This document shows positions 44,303-54,265 of a DNA stretch of 64,000 bases, in pieces. The notes beneath the pieces were generated by a model. The model did no database searches. It saw nothing but the letters and a program-made list of their open reading frames with translations, and had not been told where the DNA came from. Numbering within the stretch: the first letter of the stretch is position 1; each line of letters begins with the position of its first letter. A program made the position numbers and the translations under genes. Source of the stretch: Sphingobacterium olei (GTDB lineage: Bacteria > Bacteroidota > Bacteroidia > Sphingobacteriales > Sphingobacteriaceae); the NCBI RefSeq assembly GCF_005048855.1, contig NZ_SUME01000001.1, positions 953,262 through 1,017,261 of the forward strand, read 5' to 3'.

Positions 44303-46651
44303 CTATTGTTGCCGTATTTGGGCCTCCCGCATCGGATTATCGCCGACAGATTCGCCTCGTGCGCTTTGCTGCTGTCTAAACAACTCAAACCTAGAGGATT
44401 GATATTGCCGTGGCCAAGTATTGTTGTTTTCATCCACGTCTGCTGTTTCTCGATAAGGATCTATACGGATAAATTTCACATCTTTGCGCTTGGCAAACAC
44501 CTTTTGTACTTGATTTTCGTTCTTCCTCCAGATATAAGCCGGTACATTATCAATTTCCTTTGTCCCGTCTGTATAATTCCACTCTACAATGATTGGCATC
44601 ACCAAACCTCCCCGGTTGCTGAAGGTCAATTCATAGAAGGCAATTTTTCCATCTACAATTTCCTTTTCTTGATTGCTCAATTTGGAATAAAAATCATCGT
44701 ATTCTTTCTTTTGTTTTGGTGTCACCTCAAATCTGTCCCATTTATTGTAGAAATCCAATAGTGAGGTATCTTTATCCACCAAATATTCCATATGCTCGGC
44801 TAAATTGCGTTGTCGGGAGATATTATTTAGATCCTCCTCATACTCCATTTTATTTTGTTGCTGGATCTTTTCCGGATGAAAATTCATCCGATAGGATACC
44901 ACGTTATCTAAGGAAATATCTACAGCATCTGTTCCAAAAAACCATCCTCTCCAAAACCAGTCCAGATCTACGGCTGATGCATCTTCCATTGTCCGGAAAA
45001 AATCAGCTGGAGTTGGATGCTTGAATGCCCATCTTTTTGCATATTCCTTAAAAGCAAAATCAAATAAAGTTCTGCCCATCACCGTTTCTCTTAAAATATT
45101 TAACGCAGTGGCGGGTTTAGCATAGGCATTGGGGCCAAATTGAACAATATTTTCAGAGTTGGTCATGATGGGTTCCAATTGATCTTTCGGAAGCTTCATA
45201 TAGTCTGTGATCTTATGTGCCGGACCTCTTCGAGAGGGGTAATCTTTTTCCCATTCCTGTTCAGTCAGATACTGCACAAACGTATTTAATCCTTCATCCA
45301 TCCAAGTCCATTGACGTTCGTCCGAATTCACAATCATCGGAAAGAAATTATGGCCCACTTCATGAATGATAACACCGATCATACCGTATTTCGTGGCTTC
45401 TGAATAGGTTCCAAATTCGTCCGCACGCCCATAGTTGAAACAGATCATTGGATATTCCATCCCGTTGGCAGCCTCCACCGAAATGGCCACCGGATAAGGA
45501 TAGGATATGGTATATTTGGAATAGACTTTTAGCGTATGTGCAACTACTTTCGTTGAATAACGTCTATAAAGCGGGTACGCTTCTGGCCCATAATACGACA
45601 TAGCCATGGGTTGATTATTTTCAATACCTTCTCTTACCTTCATTGCATCCCATATCAGTCGTCTTGAAGAAACGAATGCAAAATCACGCACATTCTTAGC
45701 TTCATAAATCCACGTCTTTTTCGCCTTGGATTTTTTCGTCATTGCATCCCTTGCTTCTTCCAGTGTTACTATTTCTATAGGTTCGTCCGCGACTTGCGAT
45801 TGTCTCCATCGGGCAAGTTGCTGCGCCGTCAATACATTTGGGTAATTTTGACATTCACCAGTAGAACCGACAATATGATCTGCAGGAACGGTGATATTCA
45901 CTTTGTAATCGCCAAACACCAATGCAAACTCCCCTCTTCCGGTAAATTGTTTATTTTGCCACCCTTGAAAATCAGAATAAACTGCCATCCGAGGATACCA
46001 TTGCGCTATCGTATATAAGTAATTGGCATCTTTGGCAAAGTACTCATACCCTGCTCTTCCACCTTCTTCTATCCTATTGTTTATCTTAAGATCCCAATCA
46101 ATTTTGAATACAAATTTAGATCCCGGTTTCAGCGGCATAATTAAATCGATGCGCATCATGGTATAATTTATCGTGTAAGGAAGCTCCTTACCAGCTGCAT
46201 CAACAACTTTTTTTATATTTACACCATAGCCTTTTTCTGCAGGCACTAATTTATTTAATTGTTCGACAGACATTCGAGCACGCAACGAACTTTCATCAAA
46301 TCGCTTGTTCTCCGCATCATCCGCATGCTCATTATCATCCAATTGTAACCACAGATACGATAACGGATCTGGCGAATTATTAAAATACGTTACGGTTTCC
46401 GATCCTTTCAATAGCTGATTTTCATCATCTATATCAACATCAATCACATAATCCGCTTTCTGCTGCCAATACATCGCGCCAGGAGCCCCAGATGCCGTAC
46501 GAAAAATATTGGGATCTGTAATTAAGGTACCCAATTGTTCAAATTTATTACCGTGATTCGAACCGGGGTTATTGAATATCTGCGCCTGTAGAAACACGCT
46601 CCATCCCACTATACAACATGTGAGAATATACTTTAAAATTGAATAGTTCAT
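44303..46651 (-). CDS. M1-family metallopeptidase (aminopeptidase-like), exported
   Basis: The 782-residue exported protein has a signal peptide (1-23, LQA before QIF) and an M1 catalytic core: H430-EVG-H434 with the third zinc ligand E453 exactly 18 residues on (WMDEGLN). The classical GAMEN exopeptidase motif is replaced by NGMEYPMI, a form seen in Bacteroidota relatives. The C-terminal about 200 residues form an accessory domain. A HupE/UreJ-like gene overlaps the start by four bases and a DUF6702 gene is divergent, a cluster seen in this phylum. Substrate unknown. Confidence 0.9.
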   Translation of the reverse strand: MNYSILKYILTCCIVGWSVFLQAQIFNNPGSNHGNKFEQLGTLITDPNIFRTASGAPGAMYWQQKADYVIDVDIDDENQLLKGSETVTYFNNSPDPLSYLWLQLDDNEHADDAENKRFDESSLRARMSVEQLNKLVPAEKGYGVNIKKVVDAAGKELPYTINYTMMRIDLIMPLKPGSKFVFKIDWDLKINNRIEEGGRAGYEYFAKDANYLYTIAQWYPRMAVYSDFQGWQNKQFTGRGEFALVFGDYKVNITVPADHIVGSTGECQNYPNVLTAQQLARWRQSQVADEPIEIVTLEEARDAMTKKSKAKKTWIYEAKNVRDFAFVSSRRLIWDAMKVREGIENNQPMAMSYYGPEAYPLYRRYSTKVVAHTLKVYSKYTISYPYPVAISVEAANGMEYPMICFNYGRADEFGTYSEATKYGMIGVIIHEVGHNFFPMIVNSDERQWTWMDEGLNTFVQYLTEQEWEKDYPSRRGPAHKITDYMKLPKDQLEPIMTNSENIVQFGPNAYAKPATALNILRETVMGRTLFDFAFKEYAKRWAFKHPTPADFFRTMEDASAVDLDWFWRGWFFGTDAVDISLDNVVSYRMNFHPEKIQQQNKMEYEEDLNNISRQRNLAEHMEYLVDKDTSLLDFYNKWDRFEVTPKQKKEYDDFYSKLSNQEKEIVDGKIAFYELTFSNRGGLVMPIIVEWNYTDGTKEIDNVPAYIWRKNENQVQKVFAKRKDVKFIRIDPYRETADVDENNNTWPRQYQSSRFELFRQQQSARGESVGDNPMREAQIRQQ

Positions 46652-47223
46652 ATAGGAAAACGATCTAATGCCATCATGAAAGATATACCTACTACAGCTG
46701 AAGAAAGAAAAAAACTCCAGTCTCTCTTCTTTACTTTAAATAAACTGATCATTATTGTACTTAATACTATTACGACAAAAACAATAATCAATTGCCCAAA
46801 TTCCAGCCCTATATTAAAAGATAACAACGGCCATACTATATTAGCTTCTTTCCCCAACAACGAGCGCAAATAATTAGAGAAACCAAGGCCATGTACCAAG
46901 CCAAAAACTAGTGTCATAGTATACAAAAGACTAGCATTTCCTACTTTATTTGACCGGAAAATATTGGCCAAAGCCGTAAATAAAATAGTAATAGGGATCA
47001 GAAATTCTATCCACACAACATTTACTTTTACGATATGGAACACTGCTAATGTCAACGTTAGCGAATGCCCTACTGTAAAAGCTGTCACTAGCCACAAAAT
47101 ACGTTTCCAATCTTTTAAGGCGTAGCTACAACATAATACCAACACAAACAAAATGTGATCGTATCCGTTCAAATCAAGAATATGTTGCCAGCCCAATTGA
47201 AAATATATCCAAAAATCCTGCAT
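46648..47223 (-). CDS. HupE/UreJ-family membrane protein
   Basis: The 191-residue inner-membrane protein has about six helices and the family pattern HILDLNGYDHILFVLVL near residue 15-31, WLVTAFTVGHSLTLTLA (about 44-60) with His, and FGLVHGLGFSN (about 107-117). HupE proteins are linked to nickel uptake in hydrogenase or urease operons, but no such genes are here. With the M1 peptidase (4-bp overlap) and the divergent DUF6702 gene it forms a compact cluster whose purpose is unknown. Confidence 0.85.
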   Translation of the reverse strand: MQDFWIYFQLGWQHILDLNGYDHILFVLVLCCSYALKDWKRILWLVTAFTVGHSLTLTLAVFHIVKVNVVWIEFLIPITILFTALANIFRSNKVGNASLLYTMTLVFGLVHGLGFSNYLRSLLGKEANIVWPLLSFNIGLEFGQLIIVFVVIVLSTIMISLFKVKKRDWSFFLSSAVVGISFMMALDRFPI

Positions 47224-47330
47224 TAATTTTAGGTGTTAAACTTCGGAAACACAATATTACAATTTTTTACGTTAGTTTGGCAGAAGAAATTGTAACAACA
47301 TTATTAATACGTAATAGAATGAATTAATTG

Positions 47331-47338
47331 TATTTTTG
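47331..47338 (+). promoter_or_regulatory. -7 element TATTTTTG for the DUF6702 gene
   Basis: Exact TAnnTTTG match 11 bases before the ATG at 47350; a very short leader is implied. Confidence 0.55.
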
Positions 47339-47349
47339 AAGAACAGCTA

Positions 47350-47862
47350 ATGAAGATATTACGAAATCAAATAAAGATATACTTGTCCTTAATCTTATTA
47401 GGAATTTGCTTATTTGCCTATGCGCATCCTTTTTATGTTTCCATTGTCGACATCGCATACTCCTCGTCTAAAAAGACCATTGAAATCTCCACTCGAATAT
47501 TCTATGATGATTTGGAAATGGCTTTAAATCATGACGGTAATACGAACTTGAATATCCTCAAGCCACAACGTAAGGAAAGTATAGATTCCGCAATAGCAGC
47601 TTACTCCAAGAAATATTTAAAGGTTTCTGCCAATGGCATGGCACAGGGATTAAAATACATCGGCTACGAAATAGAAGATGAAGTGGCTTGGTGCTATTTC
47701 GAAATCCCTCAACTTCAACCCCTGAAAAAATTGGAAATATCGAACCGGATGCTCTATAGCAACTTCAAAAACCAATCCCATATCTTTCATGTAACGGTAG
47801 ACGGACTACGCCAAAGTACGAAAATCGACAATCCAAAAAGTTTTGTCAAAATGGAATTCTAA
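47350..47862 (+). CDS. DUF6702-type exported protein
   Basis: The 170-residue protein has an N-terminal signal (1-25, FAYA before HPF) and a beta-rich body starting HPFYVSIVDIAYSSSKKTIE and ISTRIFYDDLEMAL, typical of DUF6702. Function is unknown. Position, divergent from HupE and the M1 peptidase, suggests a periplasmic accessory role in the same process. It ends seven bases from the convergent TPR gene. Confidence 0.75.
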   Translation: MKILRNQIKIYLSLILLGICLFAYAHPFYVSIVDIAYSSSKKTIEISTRIFYDDLEMALNHDGNTNLNILKPQRKESIDSAIAAYSKKYLKVSANGMAQGLKYIGYEIEDEVAWCYFEIPQLQPLKKLEISNRMLYSNFKNQSHIFHVTVDGLRQSTKIDNPKSFVKMEF

Positions 47863-47869
47863 TACTTTA

Positions 47870-48886
47870 CTACTCTCCCTCTAATTCTTCAAATTTTTCA
47901 AAATCCAACCTCGCTCCAGCCGTATCCCCCAACCGCTCTTTTAAGGCTCCTCTATATTGATATAGGTCTGAATAATAGGGGTTAATTGTTATAGCTTTAT
48001 TATAATCAGCCAAAGCTTCATTTAGATTATAATTACGTTCAAATACATCCGCCCGCAATGTATAAATGTAAAAATCATCGGGAATGAGTTCTGTTAATGT
48101 AGAATAGTCTGCAAGAGCAGCTTCTAAATTATTTTGAGATTCATAAAACTGGGCACGTTCTTCATATACCGCTACATTTGAAGAATCGATATGAAGGGCA
48201 CGCTCGAAGTCGGTTAACGCAGGTTCATACTCACGTATTGCCACAAATAATTTCCCCCGATACAGATGAGCTGTAGCAGATGCCTTCTCTAATGCTATCG
48301 CACTGTTAAAATCCTGCAGCGCAAAATCATAACGTAACATCCGAAGATAAACTGCACCTCTAGCTATATATAAATCCACATTATTTGGTTCCAACGAAAT
48401 AGCTGTCGTATAGTCAACAATAGCCTCACCATACTTAAAATGTTGTACCAACAACAAGGCCCGGTTGATGTATGGCTGAAGTTGTGCTGGATTTCTTTTA
48501 ATTTCCGTATCTAACTCAAACAGCTCTTCTCCTTCAAGCATCTCACCTTCGTTTTCTCTCCACTCTAAATAATTATGATAGTTAAAGTCCAACCGCTTTG
48601 CGACCTGATAATCATAAAATGCTCCTTCGTCATCTCCAAGCACGGTGTTAACTAAAGATCGGCAGACATAGAAAAACGGAAGTTCATTAAATAAAGAGAT
48701 AGCATGTGCATATATAGCTAGTGCAACATCATATTTTTGATTTTGCCAGGCGACCAAACCTTTAATTGCTAATGCCTCTCCTTCACTATGGGGATTAACG
48801 CCCGATATTGCTGATCCGAGTGCGGAAGAATACGGAAAATATCCACTACTGGGTAACTTATAAAATAAATTCTGATTTAATTTCAT
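47870..48886 (-). CDS. Tetratricopeptide-repeat protein
   Basis: From the ATG at 48886 about 338 residues; three more are possible from 48895. After about 40 residues there are eight or more TPR-like units in tandem (for example IAREY-EPALTDFERALHID, LNEALADYNKAITINPY). No signal peptide is evident. TPR proteins are scaffolds for partner proteins; no partner is identifiable. A heptamer-repeat tract separates it from the NlpC/P60 gene upstream. Confidence 0.88.
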   Translation of the reverse strand: MKLNQNLFYKLPSSGYFPYSSALGSAISGVNPHSEGEALAIKGLVAWQNQKYDVALAIYAHAISLFNELPFFYVCRSLVNTVLGDDEGAFYDYQVAKRLDFNYHNYLEWRENEGEMLEGEELFELDTEIKRNPAQLQPYINRALLLVQHFKYGEAIVDYTTAISLEPNNVDLYIARGAVYLRMLRYDFALQDFNSAIALEKASATAHLYRGKLFVAIREYEPALTDFERALHIDSSNVAVYEERAQFYESQNNLEAALADYSTLTELIPDDFYIYTLRADVFERNYNLNEALADYNKAITINPYYSDLYQYRGALKERLGDTAGARLDFEKFEELEGE

Positions 48887-48900
48887 GATAATCATTTAAT

Positions 48901-48963
48901 GGTGACTGGTAATCTGTGACTGGTGACTGGTAACTAATCACTAACCTCTAATTACTAATCACC
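48901..48963 (-). repeat. Degenerate heptamer tandem repeat, nine phased units
   Basis: Nine consecutive 7-bp blocks, five of which begin GGTGACT- or GGTAACT-like and the rest AATCACT-like, consensus NNTNACT. The array runs into the last codons of the NlpC/P60 gene. Confidence 0.8.
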
Positions 48964-49710
48964 AAAATACCGTTTTACGATACGAAGTTTATGAGAATAT
49001 CGATTCACATCAGCATTAAATATACCTAGGCTATCCATTTTATCTATCCGAACCTTCCCTGCTGCATGAATGATTGTCTCATTGTCTATCATTACACCAA
49101 CATGGATAATTCTTCCTTCCTCATTATCAAAGAAAGCCAAATCCCCCGCTTTTATTTCCGTTAAAAAATCGACTATGGTGCCATCTTCCGCTTGCTGCCA
49201 AGCATCTCTTTTCAGAAATACTCCAAAATGTTTATAGATGACTTGACTAAAGCCAGAACAATCAATGCCTGCGCTTGATCTTCCTCCCCACATATATGGA
49301 CTGTCTAAATAATGTGCAATTAATTTCGGAAATTCATTTTCAAAATCCGTCAACGTAGGATTACGGGTTTTCCCTTCAATAAGATACGACTCTTTCCCTA
49401 TTGCTAACTCCTCATTAGATACAGCGGTTCCGTGTATTAAATGGATAGATTTACCGCCAATTTTAGCAATTGCACCTTCCAAATCCACGATATCGCTTTT
49501 ATTATTGGTGCTTTGTCCAATAAATGAATATTGACTGTTTTGAATCCATCCTTCATAATTAACGGCAAATAACCGAATACGATCAAAGTCTTTTCCCTCT
49601 TCTAAAACTTCAAACTCTTCTCCAAATAGAATCTGTGTGACCATTTCACTACGATGTGAGGGTTCCGCTCGAAGGGGGACGATACTTAAATTACAGCTGG
49701 CTACACACAT
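48955..49710 (-). CDS. NlpC/P60 cell-wall endopeptidase with SH3 domain (C40 family)
   Basis: The 251-residue protein has an N-terminal SH3-like part (about 5-70, with NYEGWIQ) and a C-terminal NlpC/P60 domain: SPYMWGGRSSAGIDCSGFSQ with the nucleophile Cys, then HVGVMIDNETIIHAAG with the catalytic His. It resembles YkfC-type enzymes cutting gamma-D-Glu bonds of wall peptides. No clear signal peptide is visible, so it may act on recycled muropeptides. Its stop codon lies inside a heptamer-repeat tract. Confidence 0.9.
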   Translation of the reverse strand: MCVASCNLSIVPLRAEPSHRSEMVTQILFGEEFEVLEEGKDFDRIRLFAVNYEGWIQNSQYSFIGQSTNNKSDIVDLEGAIAKIGGKSIHLIHGTAVSNEELAIGKESYLIEGKTRNPTLTDFENEFPKLIAHYLDSPYMWGGRSSAGIDCSGFSQVIYKHFGVFLKRDAWQQAEDGTIVDFLTEIKAGDLAFFDNEEGRIIHVGVMIDNETIIHAAGKVRIDKMDSLGIFNADVNRYSHKLRIVKRYFGD

Positions 49711-49730
49711 AATGAATATTATAGTTAAAA

Positions 49731-49738
49731 CAAAACTA
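49731..49738 (-). promoter_or_regulatory. -7 element TAGTTTTG for the NlpC/P60 gene
   Basis: Exact TAnnTTTG match on the minus strand, 20 bases before the ATG. Confidence 0.6.
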
Positions 49739-49788
49739 TAACAAATAATGTTCTATATACGAATATAATTCTAAAAACGGTAAAAATT

Positions 49789-50256
49789 ATGGCTAAGCTG
49801 AGATTCCAAAGAATATTATTAGCGGTGGACGATACACCATGTTCGCTAAAGGCAATAGAATATGCCAAGGATATAGTAGAAGAATTTAATTCTTCTATAG
49901 CACTTATTACTGTTATACCACCAACTTCCCCGGCAAGTTATGGAGCTGATCCATTATTGGGGCAACAACCTATAGTCGTGCCAGAAGTATCCGAGCTGCA
50001 ACAAAAATCTGCTCAGGACTACCTCAATAACCTAGCCCTAGATTTTTCATCTGCTTCGGAAGTCTTTGTCTTTACCCGAATTGGATCAGTAAGAGAAGAA
50101 ATACTCCTTGCTGCCCAAGAATGGGAGGCAAAGCTCATCATATTGGGTTCTAATGGACGAACAGGATTCGATCACTTTATATCAGGAAGTGTGTCTGAAT
50201 CTGTTATTCGAAAAGCAGAATGTCCTGTGTTGGTGATTCCGGGTAAATGTGAATAG
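49789..50256 (+). CDS. Universal stress protein, single domain
   Basis: The 155-residue UspA-fold protein keeps the ATP-binding pattern LGSNGRTGFDHFISGSVSES (about 123-142). It begins RILLAVDDTPCSLKAIEYA, typical of the family. A second, two-domain USP is at 24258. Single gene without obvious promoter box; partners unknown. Confidence 0.92.
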   Translation: MAKLRFQRILLAVDDTPCSLKAIEYAKDIVEEFNSSIALITVIPPTSPASYGADPLLGQQPIVVPEVSELQQKSAQDYLNNLALDFSSASEVFVFTRIGSVREEILLAAQEWEAKLIILGSNGRTGFDHFISGSVSESVIRKAECPVLVIPGKCE

Positions 50257-50269
50257 TAGAATAGTAATT

Positions 50270-51445
50270 CTATTCTTTAATCAGACGGGCAGCAAACATG
50301 CTGTCTGCTTTATCTTCGTATCCCTTGATAACTTCGAAACGATCTAATTTCAGCCCCAATTCCTTCACCATATAATCTACTGCATTTTCATTTTCTTCTT
50401 TGAAAACGGAACACGTTATATAGGTCAATGCGCCATCGGGTTTCAGATGGCGAACTACATGCTTTGCAATGTTTCGTTGTAAATCCGAAAATTCCGCTAA
50501 TTGATTGACTGAAAACTGTTGAATCATCTCTGGAGTTCTCCCCCAGGTTCCTGAACCCGTACATGGAGCATCGAGTATAATACCGTCAAATAGTTCATTA
50601 CCCAATATGGATGTAGTATCTTTAGTAAGATCTATTACTTTTTTACGATAATCCTGCCGAATATTAGCTTTCTGAAAGCGTTCATCAAGGTTCCTTAGAA
50701 TAGACAATCGAACATCCGAGACCAGTACATGTGTTTTGGGATACTTGTCTAAAAACAGTAAGGCCTTTCCTCCCGAAGCAGCACAGGCGTCCCACCAACT
50801 TTGATTAGGCAAAGCTTCTATAAATCGTATTGTTTTTTGAGATGATAAATCCTGAACCTCGTATTTACCTTCCAATCTAACAAGTTGCTGTAGTTTTGTT
50901 CCATTCGATAGCGCAAAGGTCTGTGATTCAATTTCATCGAATACAAAATCTGCTTTCTCTAATTCGGATTTCACTTCCTTCTCAAAACCACGTTTGATAC
51001 GGATAAACAAATTAGGTTGCGTAAAAAAACTCGAGATAAAAGCATCTTTTTCAATTTCGTCAGTTATATGTTCCGAAAATGGAAAAACATCACGCAGTTG
51101 AAAATTAAACTTTTCGAACAGCACCTTAATTTTATCAGCAAGCAAAGATCCCATCGTAGCAAATATATCTGGATATACAAATGCCACTAACTCCGAATGT
51201 GTTTCACAGAGATATTCTGCCAACGCTAAGCGTTCAATAGTGGGTAAATCAGCTTTGGCCTTCCCTATACGGAAATAATTATAGCAAAAACGGGAAGTCA
51301 TCCTTCTGTCAGATGACCCCATTTGTTTGTTCTCTTTAAAAAATCTTGTTAGATATCGAGCGAATGGTTCGGTGTTAGAGAAACCGTTTAATGCTTTTTC
51401 AAAATTGCGAACCTGCTGACCTAGGCGTCTTTCGTTAACTTCCAT
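50270..51445 (-). CDS. RsmB/NOP-family rRNA cytosine-C5 methyltransferase
   Basis: From the ATG at 51443-51445 (MEVNERRLGQQV) the protein has 391 residues; a longer frame would overlap the upstream gene by 95 bases. DAPCTGSGTWGRTPE and ITCSVFKEENE carry the two family cysteines (the second is catalytic); a SAM-binding Gly-rich stretch ACAASGGKALLFLDKYP precedes them. It methylates C5 of cytosine in rRNA, probably 16S; the exact position is unknown. The start lies five bases after the stop of the LppC-like gene, so they are coupled. Confidence 0.9.
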   Translation of the reverse strand: MEVNERRLGQQVRNFEKALNGFSNTEPFARYLTRFFKENKQMGSSDRRMTSRFCYNYFRIGKAKADLPTIERLALAEYLCETHSELVAFVYPDIFATMGSLLADKIKVLFEKFNFQLRDVFPFSEHITDEIEKDAFISSFFTQPNLFIRIKRGFEKEVKSELEKADFVFDEIESQTFALSNGTKLQQLVRLEGKYEVQDLSSQKTIRFIEALPNQSWWDACAASGGKALLFLDKYPKTHVLVSDVRLSILRNLDERFQKANIRQDYRKKVIDLTKDTTSILGNELFDGIILDAPCTGSGTWGRTPEMIQQFSVNQLAEFSDLQRNIAKHVVRHLKPDGALTYITCSVFKEENENAVDYMVKELGLKLDRFEVIKGYEDKADSMFAARLIKE

Positions 51446-51449
51446 AGTC

Positions 51450-52706
51450 CTAACGAAGGTCAAATGAGTTGCCTGTATATACCTGAATAGAGACAGCATC
51501 ATTCGAAAATCCCCAAGTATCATTGTGCTTAAATTTATACGCACTATATAAACCGCTAAATGGCTCCTTAATCAAATGATCTTGAAGGTTTTTATTATAT
51601 TTATCAATTAATCCCCCGAAATAAATCGCTGCATCATATCCTTTGTATGAATTATCTGAAGGGTTGACACCAAATTGGGCATAATAAGCTTCCCTGAAGG
51701 CCTTAGCTTTTGTCGACCAGTTCCTTAAATGACTCTCAGAAGTGATCGTCGGCATATAAGTTGAAAAACTAGGATATACGTCAAAGTCGTAACGAGACCA
51801 AAGTGGATGACCAAAAAGTTTAAAGGAATAGTAACCCTCTTTCACTTTTAGATCTAAATTCCCCAATAATGTTTTTATCTGAAATTTATCAGTAGTACCT
51901 GTTACAATTAAATTGGCACCAGTCGCTGAAAGCTTCTCATTCATCTGTGCCGTAGAAGATACAGAATGAATCTCCGCCGCAGGTTTAGCCTGTTTTATCG
52001 CCGACAACATACCATTTAAGAACTGTTTGCCATCTGCATCTGAAGTATTATATATAATAACTATATCTCCGGGTGTATATTGTCGTGCGACCTCCAATGC
52101 TATTGCATTGATATGTGAGCGAATTGGGGGGGTTAATGAGACTAAGTTTGGCAAATTAAACTCCGTAGGCATCGTAGCGGCTAATGGGTTGATCTGTAAG
52201 ATCTCTTTGTTAACCAAGTTAGCACCAAAAGTTTTGATTTCTTTAGGATATACTGGTCCCACAATTAGAGATGCTTCTCTTACGTCCTCAGATTGTGCTA
52301 ATGTCGCATTCTGGAAATCATCATCTTTTGAATCCAGTACGTTTACGTAAAAATTCGACCCCTTGCCTGCTAATTCATCTAATCCGAGTTGAAAACCCTG
52401 ATAAAAGTCAAGCGCTAAAGCTGACCGTTTTATATCGGCATCCATTAATGACTCACCCGAAATCTGATGCAATTGAAAAGGTAATACTAGTGAAATGTTC
52501 CTACCAATGTACTTCGCGCTTCTTTTCCCTACCTCCGCAGTATTGTCTTTTGCTGTTTCTTCATCATCTATTTCTTTCGGTATCTTGGCATCATTGCTGC
52601 CTACATTTCCCTTATAGTCAGGTGAACGCAATACACCGCGTTTAGGGGCACATGAAGATGCAAACAGTATGGAGGCAATAACAACTAAAAAGACAAAATT
52701 TTTCAA
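51450..52706 (-). CDS. LppC/PBP1-like lipoprotein with TTG start
   Basis: With TTG at 52704-52706 as start, five bases after the guaA stop, the protein begins as a clean lipoprotein signal (KNFVFLVVIASILFASSC); ATGs at 52781 and 52754 lie inside guaA and would hide the signal. The mature part of about 400 residues is a periplasmic-binding-protein-like fold (LVLPFQLHQISGESLM, then LNPLAATMPTEFN, and a DGKQFLNGMLSAIKQAK segment), resembling LppC/LpoA or amino-acid ABC binding proteins. An activator role in wall synthesis is possible; no permease is nearby. Confidence 0.78.
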   Translation of the reverse strand: MKNFVFLVVIASILFASSCAPKRGVLRSPDYKGNVGSNDAKIPKEIDDEETAKDNTAEVGKRSAKYIGRNISLVLPFQLHQISGESLMDADIKRSALALDFYQGFQLGLDELAGKGSNFYVNVLDSKDDDFQNATLAQSEDVREASLIVGPVYPKEIKTFGANLVNKEILQINPLAATMPTEFNLPNLVSLTPPIRSHINAIALEVARQYTPGDIVIIYNTSDADGKQFLNGMLSAIKQAKPAAEIHSVSSTAQMNEKLSATGANLIVTGTTDKFQIKTLLGNLDLKVKEGYYSFKLFGHPLWSRYDFDVYPSFSTYMPTITSESHLRNWSTKAKAFREAYYAQFGVNPSDNSYKGYDAAIYFGGLIDKYNKNLQDHLIKEPFSGLYSAYKFKHNDTWGFSNDAVSIQVYTGNSFDLR

Positions 52707-52710
52707 ATTT

Positions 52711-54261
52711 TTACTCCCATTCAATAGTTGCCGGTGGTTTTGAACTGATGTCATATACAACTCTGTTGATTCCTTTAACATGATTAATTATTTCATTCGA
52801 AATCTTAGCTAGTAAATCATAAGGTAAGTGAATCCAGTCAGCGGTCATCCCATCCAGTGAACCCACCGCACGTAATGCAACAACGTGTTCGTATGTACGT
52901 TCATCCCCCATCACACCTACTGATTGTACAGGCAAGAAAATCGTTCCTGCTTGCCAAACCTTATCATACCAACCCGACTCCTTTAAGTTACGGATATAAA
53001 TATCATCAGCTTCCTGCAAAATTCGTACCTTTTCTTCTGTGATATCACCTAATACTCGAATTGCTAAACCCGGACCTGGGAAAGGATGTCTTCCTAAAAT
53101 AGTAGAATCTATCTCTAATGTCTTTCCAACACGGCGAACTTCATCTTTAAATAAAGTTTTCAACGGTTCTACCACCTTCAATTTCATATAATCAGGCAAT
53201 CCTCCTACATTGTGATGCGATTTGATAGTTGCTGAAGGGCCTTTGACCGAAATAGACTCGATAATATCCGGATAGATCGTACCTTGTCCCAACCATTTCG
53301 CCTCTGCTCCCTCAGGAAGTTCTTTTTGTATTTCCTTTGATGCCTCGTCAAAAACATCTATAAAAGAAGATCCTATAATTTTTCTTTTTTGTTCAGGTTC
53401 AGATATTCCTGCTAAACGGGAGAAGAACAACTCTTTGGCATTTACACCTTTGATATTCAGTCCCATGTTCTTGTACGAGTCTAATACCTGTTCGTATTCT
53501 CCTTTCCGAAGTAAACCGTGATCTACAAAAAAACAATGCAGTCTCTCGCCAATCGCATGGTGTAATAATACAGCGGCAACAGTAGAATCTACTCCTCCGG
53601 ATAACGCCATAATCACATGATCCGTGCCCAATTGCTGTTTTAATTCAGCAACAGTAGTTTCCACAAAAGACTCTGAAGTCCAATCCTGAGAACAGCCACA
53701 GATATCAACGACAAAATTCTTGATCAACATCTGCCCATCTGTACTATGTGTCACTTCAGGATGAAATTGAATACCGTATGTGTTTGTGCCCTCAATGTGA
53801 TATGCTGCCACACGTACCTTGTCTGTACTGGCGATAATATTGAAGTTCGAAGGAACATCTTTAATCGTATCACCGTGTGACATCCATACCTGAGATTGTA
53901 TTGGAACGCCCTTTAATAAATCATTCTCTTGATTGACGAACTGCAAATTCGCACGGCCATATTCACGGATTTCTGAAGGCAATACTTCTCCACCAGATTT
54001 CTGAGCTAAATATTGTGCTCCATAGCAAACACCTAATAACGGAAAACGATCTTGAATAATTTTGAAATCAATCTGAGGCGCATCTTCCTGCCTAACTGAA
54101 TACGGGCTTCCGGAAAATATAACACCCTTCACATTATTATCAAATTCAGGAAGATTATTAAATGGATGAATTTCACAATATACATTTAGTTCCCGGACAC
54201 GACGCGCGATTAGTTGTGTATACTGAGAACCGAAATCAAGAATAATTATTTTTTCAGACAT
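52711..54261 (-). CDS. guaA: GMP synthase (glutamine-hydrolysing)
   Basis: The 516-residue enzyme makes GMP from XMP, glutamine and ATP. The amidotransferase part has [29 protein letters not shown] (nucleophile Cys about 78) and [11 protein letters not shown]; the synthetase part has the PP-loop [12 protein letters not shown] (about 217-228) and the C-terminal dimerisation domain ending [11 protein letters not shown]. Its -7 box ends four bases before ATG. The two following genes are closely spaced behind it. Confidence 0.97.
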   Translation of the reverse strand: MSEKIIILDFGSQYTQLIARRVRELNVYCEIHPFNNLPEFDNNVKGVIFSGSPYSVRQEDAPQIDFKIIQDRFPLLGVCYGAQYLAQKSGGEVLPSEIREYGRANLQFVNQENDLLKGVPIQSQVWMSHGDTIKDVPSNFNIIASTDKVRVAAYHIEGTNTYGIQFHPEVTHSTDGQMLIKNFVVDICGCSQDWTSESFVETTVAELKQQLGTDHVIMALSGGVDSTVAAVLLHHAIGERLHCFFVDHGLLRKGEYEQVLDSYKNMGLNIKGVNAKELFFSRLAGISEPEQKRKIIGSSFIDVFDEASKEIQKELPEGAEAKWLGQGTIYPDIIESISVKGPSATIKSHHNVGGLPDYMKLKVVEPLKTLFKDEVRRVGKTLEIDSTILGRHPFPGPGLAIRVLGDITEEKVRILQEADDIYIRNLKESGWYDKVWQAGTIFLPVQSVGVMGDERTYEHVVALRAVGSLDGMTADWIHLPYDLLAKISNEIINHVKGINRVVYDISSKPPATIEWE

Positions 54262-54265
54262 GCCG

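Noticed and set aside
44306..44761. 151-codon frame antisense to the M1 peptidase 3' end
   Set aside because: It is a shadow of the M1 gene; no independent evidence.
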